NCBI GenBank assembly: GCA_900550355.1
Contig: URRT01000075.1
Span: forward strand, 1-9,006
Direction: 5' to 3'
Length of the DNA: 9,006 nt
DNA from: an uncultured Collinsella sp.
GTDB lineage: Bacteria; Actinomycetota; Coriobacteriia; Coriobacteriales; Coriobacteriaceae
In this document: positions 5,970 through 9,006 of the stretch, one piece after another
How positions within the stretch are numbered: the stretch's first letter is position 1
Layout: every line of letters starts with the position of its first letter
Notes under the pieces: model-generated
The model's input: only the letters and a program-made list of their open reading frames with translations
The model's database searches: none
What the model was told of the DNA's origin: nothing
Position numbers and translations under genes: made by a program

Positions 5970-6719
5970 ATGGCAGGCTCCCGGACATATCGCACCAAGG
6001 TGCTCGTCCTCGACAAGACGAAGCTTAAAGAGACGGACCTGATCCTGACGATGCTTGACGAGCGGGGTCGGCAGGTTCGTGCCGTGGCAAAGGGCGCCCG
6101 CAAACCCGGTGGGCGCCTGGCTGCGCGCTGCGAGCTGTTCTGTACCGTCGATATGCTGCTCGCGCATGGACGGTCGCTCGACGTGGTTTCCCAGGCCGAG
6201 CTTATGGAGGCGCCGCTCAGCGCTACGCCCGATTACGAGACGACCTGCGCCGCAAGCGCGATCGCCGAGGTCGCGCGCGTATGCTCGTTCGAGGACGCTG
6301 AGGACCCGTTCACCTTTGCCATCACGCAGCGAGCGCTTGCCCTGGCGGGCAGCGGGCTCGACACAGCGCACATGGATCTACTTGTGGCGGCATATGTCTT
6401 TAAGCTGCTGTCGCACGTTGGCTATCGACCCGATTTTTCGGCCTGCGTGCTGTGCGGAGACCCCATGCTGTCGTATTTTTCAGCCCAGGCGGGCGGTCTC
6501 ATGTGCGGGTCGTGCGCGTCGAGCGTTCCAGGTGCCGAACTGGTGTCGACCGGTGAGACCGCATGGCTGCGCGCCCTCATGTCCATGACCTTCGATGCGC
6601 TCATGGCCGAGCGAATCGACCCGCATACGGCGGCATTCCTGCTCGGGCTTTCGCATGTTTGGGCTGCGACGCACACCGATCAGCGCCTCCGCGCGATGGA
6701 ATTCATGTTGGGTCGGTGA
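5970..6719 (+). CDS. recO: DNA repair protein RecO
   Basis: RecO works with RecF and RecR to load RecA on SSB-coated single-stranded DNA during recombinational gap repair. The 249-residue length is typical. The N-terminal OB fold covers about residues 1-80 and includes the family pattern YRTKVLVLDKTKLKETDLILTMLDERG and the block VRAVAKGARKPGGRL. A helical domain follows. A four-cysteine zinc site is present as C159-x2-C162 and C179-x2-C182. ATG 5970 was chosen because an in-frame GTG at 6000 would cut into the conserved first strand and no start codon lies just upstream. It follows era by 15 bases and is probably the last gene of this unit. A 138-base gap with a possible promoter follows. Confidence 0.92.
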   Translation: MAGSRTYRTKVLVLDKTKLKETDLILTMLDERGRQVRAVAKGARKPGGRLAARCELFCTVDMLLAHGRSLDVVSQAELMEAPLSATPDYETTCAASAIAEVARVCSFEDAEDPFTFAITQRALALAGSGLDTAHMDLLVAAYVFKLLSHVGYRPDFSACVLCGDPMLSYFSAQAGGLMCGSCASSVPGAELVSTGETAWLRALMSMTFDALMAERIDPHTAAFLLGLSHVWAATHTDQRLRAMEFMLGR

Positions 6720-6743
6720 TGATGCGCAGGCGCGGGCTGCTTG

Positions 6744-6752
6744 TGGTAACAT
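6744..6752 (+). promoter_or_regulatory. Candidate extended -10 promoter for rpsO
   Basis: TG-G-TAACAT matches an extended -10 element (TGn followed by TAnnnT). No recognisable -35 hexamer lies 16-18 bases upstream. Transcription would start near 6758-6760 and leave a leader of about 100 bases before rpsO. The call rests on this one motif and on the break in gene spacing after recO. Confidence 0.35.
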
Positions 6753-6768
6753 ACCGACCTGTTGGTAC

Positions 6769-6837
6769 CTCGACCTTGGTTGTTCGCTCCACCGGCGGCT
6801 TCCCAGTCCGAGGCGAATCGAGTCGCCCGTGGGCGAC
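6769..6837 (+). promoter_or_regulatory. Structured rpsO leader, possible S15 autoregulatory RNA
   Basis: Several complementary segments lie in the rpsO leader. CTCGA (6769-6773) pairs with TCGAG (6818-6822). Immediately inside, TTCGC (6783-6787) pairs with GCGAA (6813-6817). The 3' arms are contiguous, with a 9-base bulge on the 5' side. A separate hairpin, GTCGCCC-GT-GGGCGAC (6822-6837), follows and competes for G6822. It ends 7 bases before the ribosome binding site. S15 is known to repress its own mRNA through different leader structures in several phyla, so such a role is plausible here. I cannot match this leader to a specific described class. Confidence 0.4.
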
Positions 6838-6857
6838 GCAAAACGAAAGGTGAAACA

Positions 6858-7136
6858 ATGACTGTTTCCAAAGAGCGCAAGGCGGAGCTGACTGCCCAGT
6901 TCGGTAACACCCCGGTCGACACCGGCAACCCCAAGGTTCAGGTCGCCATCCTGTCCGAGCGCATCAAGGAGCTGACCGAGCACATGAAGTCCCACCAGAA
7001 GGACTTCCACACCCGTCGTGGCCTGCTCATGCTCGTCGGCCGTCGTCGTCGTCTTCTCTCCTACATCAAGAAGAACGACATCGTCGAGTACCGTGAGCTC
7101 ATCAAGGCTCTGGGCATCCGCGACAACATCCAGTAG
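6858..7136 (+). CDS. rpsO: 30S ribosomal protein S15
   Basis: S15 is a primary binder of the central domain of 16S rRNA and also takes part in a bridge to the 50S subunit. The 92-residue protein is close to the usual 89. It is all helical and carries the family landmarks TGNPKVQVAILSERI (about 22-36), LTEHMKSHQKDFHTRRGLL (40-58) and the RNA-binding block VGRRRRLLSYIKK. The start ATG 6858 follows AAAGGTGA (6846-6853). Reading further upstream to a GTG at 6762 would add 32 residues from the leader, unlike any S15. Codon use is strongly biased to C-ending codons, as expected for a highly expressed gene. A terminator follows the stop, and pnp comes next, the widely conserved rpsO-pnp pairing. Confidence 0.97.
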   Translation: MTVSKERKAELTAQFGNTPVDTGNPKVQVAILSERIKELTEHMKSHQKDFHTRRGLLMLVGRRRRLLSYIKKNDIVEYRELIKALGIRDNIQ

Positions 7137-7150
7137 GATTTGTACATGCT

Positions 7151-7183
7151 AAGAGCGTCCTGCGCAGCGGGGCGCTCTTTTTG
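7151..7183 (+). terminator. Rho-independent terminator after rpsO
   Basis: A 10-bp stem (7151-7160 with 7170-7179, AAGAGCGTCC against GGGCGCTCTT) has one T-G wobble and a 9-base loop. The run TTTTT (7178-7182) overlaps the end of the 3' arm. It begins 14 bases after the rpsO stop. Readthrough into pnp may still occur, since no convincing pnp promoter is visible downstream. Confidence 0.85.
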
Positions 7184-7201
7184 TGTAAGGGCGCGAACAA
7201 T

Positions 7202-7241
7202 CACGCTCTGAAGCGTGGCGGGGGCAGGGGGCCCGCGTCAC
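7202..7241 (+). promoter_or_regulatory. Two mutually exclusive hairpins in the pnp leader
   Basis: CACGCT-CTGA-AGCGTG (7202-7217) forms a perfect 6-bp hairpin with a tetraloop. Its last bases, GTG, can instead join GTG-GCGGG (7215-7222), which pairs with CCCGC (7232-7236) plus CAC (7239-7241) around a 2-base bulge. The region also has two GGGGG runs. The pairings are visible in the sequence, but any switching role is speculation. Confidence 0.3.
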
Positions 7242-7249
7242 ATGAGAAG

Positions 7250-7272
7250 CCCGCAGACAAGGGGTCTGCGGG
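7250..7272 (+). promoter_or_regulatory. Strong hairpin just upstream of the pnp ribosome binding site
   Basis: CCCGCAGAC (7250-7258) and GTCTGCGGG (7264-7272) form a perfect 9-bp stem with a 5-base loop, AAGGG. It ends 3 bases before AAGGAG (7276-7281) and has no T tract, so it is not a terminator. In E. coli, pnp mRNA is autoregulated through a 5' stem cleaved by RNase III and then destabilised by PNPase. This hairpin is in a comparable position but need not work the same way. Confidence 0.55.
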
Positions 7273-7285
7273 GTTAAGGAGAACA

Positions 7286-9006
7286 ATGACACTCGTATCC
7301 AAGACCTTTGAGCTGTACGGCAAGACCTACACCTTTGAGTCGGGCGAGCTTGCCAAGCAGGCCACCGGCGCCTGCCTGGTCAAGCAGGGCGACACCACGA
7401 TGCTCGACACCGTGGTCGTCTCCAAGGAGCGTAAGAACTACGACTTCTTCCCGCTGACCGTCGACTTCAACGAGAAGATGTACGCCGCCGGCCGCATCCC
7501 GGGTGGCTACCTCAAGCGTGAGGGCCGTCCCAGCGAGAAGGCCACGCTCACCGCGCGCATGATCGACCGTCCGATTCGCCCGAGCTTCCCGGACGGCTTC
7601 CGCAACGAGGTGCACATCGTCGCTACCTCGCTCGTCGCCGACCAGGTCAATCCCTTCGATGTCATCAACGTCATGGGTGCTTCCCTGGCCATGACGCTCG
7701 GCGGCGTGCCCTTCGAGGGTCCGCTTGCCTGCGTGCGCATCGGCCGCAACGTGGAGACCGGCGAGTTTATCGTCAACCCCACCTACGAGGAGCGCGAGAA
7801 CTCCGATCTGGACCTGGAGCTGGGCGGCTCTGCCGACTTCATCTCGATGGTCGAGGCCGGCGCCGAGGAGATCTCCGAGGACGACATGCTCGCCGCCATG
7901 AAGTTTGGCCAGGAGGCCCTTGCTGCCTTCTGCCAGGCTCAGGACGAGTTCGTTGCCGAGTGGGAGCAGGTCAACGGTGCCATCGTCAAGAAGGAGTACC
8001 CGCTCGATCAGCCCGTCGAGGAGGTCCAGGAGCGCATCTTCGCCCACTACGACGAGATGGCAGCCGCCCTTCGCGATGCCGACAAGCTTTCCCGTATCGG
8101 TAAGGTCGAGGCTCTGAAGGAGTCCATCCGCGCCGAGTTCACCGAGGAGGAGCAGGCCGCTTGGGAGCGCGAGATCCCCGTGGCGCTCAAGAAGCTTGAG
8201 AAGAAGGCCATGCGCACCATGGTCGTCGAGACCGGCGAGCGCGTCGACGGCCGTGCCGCCGACGAGATTCGCCCCATCATGGTGAAGGATAACTACCTGC
8301 CTCTCGTTCACGGCTCCGGCCTGTTCCAGCGCGGCCAGACCCAGGTCATGTCCGTGTGCACCTTGGGAATGCTCAACGAGTGGCAGCGCCTCGACACCAT
8401 CTGGCCCGAAGAGGGCAAGCGCTACATGCACCAGTACAACTTCCCGCCCTACTGCACCGGCGAGACCGGCCGCATGGGCGCGCCGAAGCGCCGCGAGGTG
8501 GGCCACGGCGCCCTGGCCGAGCGCGCGCTTGTGCCCGTGCTGCCCGACACCGACACCTTCCCCTACGCCATCCGCGTGGTCTCCGAGGTGCTGGAGTCCA
8601 ACGGCTCCTCCTCCATGGCCTCCACGTGCGGAAGCTGCCTGGCGCTGATGGACGCCGGCGTGCCGATCTCCGCGCCCGTCTCCGGCGTGGCCATGGGCCT
8701 TATCAAGGAGGGCGACGACGTGGTCATCCTCTCCGACATCCAGGGCATCGAAGACTTCCTGGGCGACATGGACTTTAAGGTCTGCGGCACGCCCAACGGC
8801 ATCACCGCCCTGCAGATGGACAACAAGGCGAAGGGCCTGTCCGTCGAGATCCTTGCCCGCGCCCTGAAGCAGGCCCACGAGGGCCGCGCCTTCATCCTGG
8901 CCGCCATGCTGGACACCATCGACGGCCCGCGCGCCGAGATGAAGGAGACCGCGCCGCGCATCGAGACCATCAAGATCCCCGTGGACAAGATCCGCGACGT
9001 CATCGG
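7286..9006 (+). CDS. pnp: Polyribonucleotide nucleotidyltransferase PNPase (3' partial)
   Basis: PNPase is a phosphorolytic 3'-5' exoribonuclease, usually a trimer, acting in mRNA decay and RNA processing. ATG 7286 follows AAGGAG with 4 bases of spacing. The frame stays open to the window edge, giving 573 full codons of an expected 700 or more. The first RNase PH domain contains GGYLKREGRPSEKATLTARM and IDRPIRP. An all-helical linker runs from about 200 to 315. The second RNase PH domain begins near RVDGRAADEIRPI and holds GSGLFQRGQTQ. Active-site residues aligning with E. coli S438/S439, D486, D492 and K494 are S442/S443, D490, D496 and K498 (IEDFLGDMDFK). The last residues, IPVDKIRDVI, enter the KH domain, so the KH GxxG loop and S1 domain lie outside. 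Codon use is highly biased, as in rpsO. Confidence 0.96.
   Translation, partial: MTLVSKTFELYGKTYTFESGELAKQATGACLVKQGDTTMLDTVVVSKERKNYDFFPLTVDFNEKMYAAGRIPGGYLKREGRPSEKATLTARMIDRPIRPSFPDGFRNEVHIVATSLVADQVNPFDVINVMGASLAMTLGGVPFEGPLACVRIGRNVETGEFIVNPTYEERENSDLDLELGGSADFISMVEAGAEEISEDDMLAAMKFGQEALAAFCQAQDEFVAEWEQVNGAIVKKEYPLDQPVEEVQERIFAHYDEMAAALRDADKLSRIGKVEALKESIRAEFTEEEQAAWEREIPVALKKLEKKAMRTMVVETGERVDGRAADEIRPIMVKDNYLPLVHGSGLFQRGQTQVMSVCTLGMLNEWQRLDTIWPEEGKRYMHQYNFPPYCTGETGRMGAPKRREVGHGALAERALVPVLPDTDTFPYAIRVVSEVLESNGSSSMASTCGSCLALMDAGVPISAPVSGVAMGLIKEGDDVVILSDIQGIEDFLGDMDFKVCGTPNGITALQMDNKAKGLSVEILARALKQAHEGRAFILAAMLDTIDGPRAEMKETAPRIETIKIPVDKIRDVI

Noticed and set aside
6762..6857. N-terminal extension of rpsO from a GTG at 6762
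   Set aside because: S15 proteins begin near MTVSKERK, a proper ribosome binding site precedes ATG 6858, and the extension falls in a structured leader.
7196..7201. AACAAT as a -10 element for pnp
   Set aside because: No -35-like hexamer lies at an acceptable distance. The nearest TTGTGT is 9 bases upstream and overlaps the terminator T tract.
7274..8878. A 534-codon open frame on the minus strand, antisense to pnp
   Set aside because: It is rich in His, Gly, Leu and Ala, resembles no family I know, and mirrors the strongly biased codons of pnp. It is best explained as an antisense artefact.

Overview
The window is a GC-rich, tightly packed stretch of bacterial chromosome with every recognised gene on the + strand. 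Gene order, codon use and protein sequences suggest an actinobacterium of the class Coriobacteriia, most likely Collinsella or a close relative. That placement is an inference from reading, not from a search. No tRNA, rRNA, insertion sequence, prophage or CRISPR array is visible.

Layout. (1) Positions 3-479 hold the 3' end of an unusual DnaJ-like gene. Its last zinc-finger motif and the start of the substrate-binding fold are followed by about three membrane segments. (2) After an 81-base gap comes a run of seven closely spaced or overlapping genes: dnaJ (561-1709), mtaB (1719-3011), phoH (2992-3978), ybeY (3975-4484), a dgkA/undecaprenol kinase family gene (4494-4871), era (4884-5954) and recO (5970-6719). 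Gaps are at most 15 bases and two junctions overlap, so they are probably one transcription unit. (3) A 138-base leader with a possible extended -10 promoter and local hairpins precedes rpsO (6858-7136). (4) A rho-independent terminator follows rpsO. A second hairpin-rich leader then precedes pnp (7286 to the window end, cut off at the start of its KH domain).

How the genes fit together. DnaJ serves protein folding with DnaK. The rest centres on RNA and the ribosome: MtaB modifies tRNA, YbeY and Era act in 16S rRNA maturation and 30S assembly, S15 is a primary 16S binder, PNPase degrades and processes RNA, and PhoH is a P-loop ATPase often encoded beside ybeY. DgkA (lipid kinase) and RecO (recombinational repair) belong to the same conserved neighbourhood. 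The order resembles the phoH-ybeY-dgkA-era-recO block of Firmicutes, here joined directly to dnaJ-mtaB.

The points most worth a second look are the membrane-anchored DnaJ-like protein next to a canonical dnaJ, a 60-residue acidic tail on Era with no basic residue, and the structured leaders in front of rpsO and pnp, which may be autoregulatory. I found no clearly new multi-gene system; most of the window is core housekeeping sequence.
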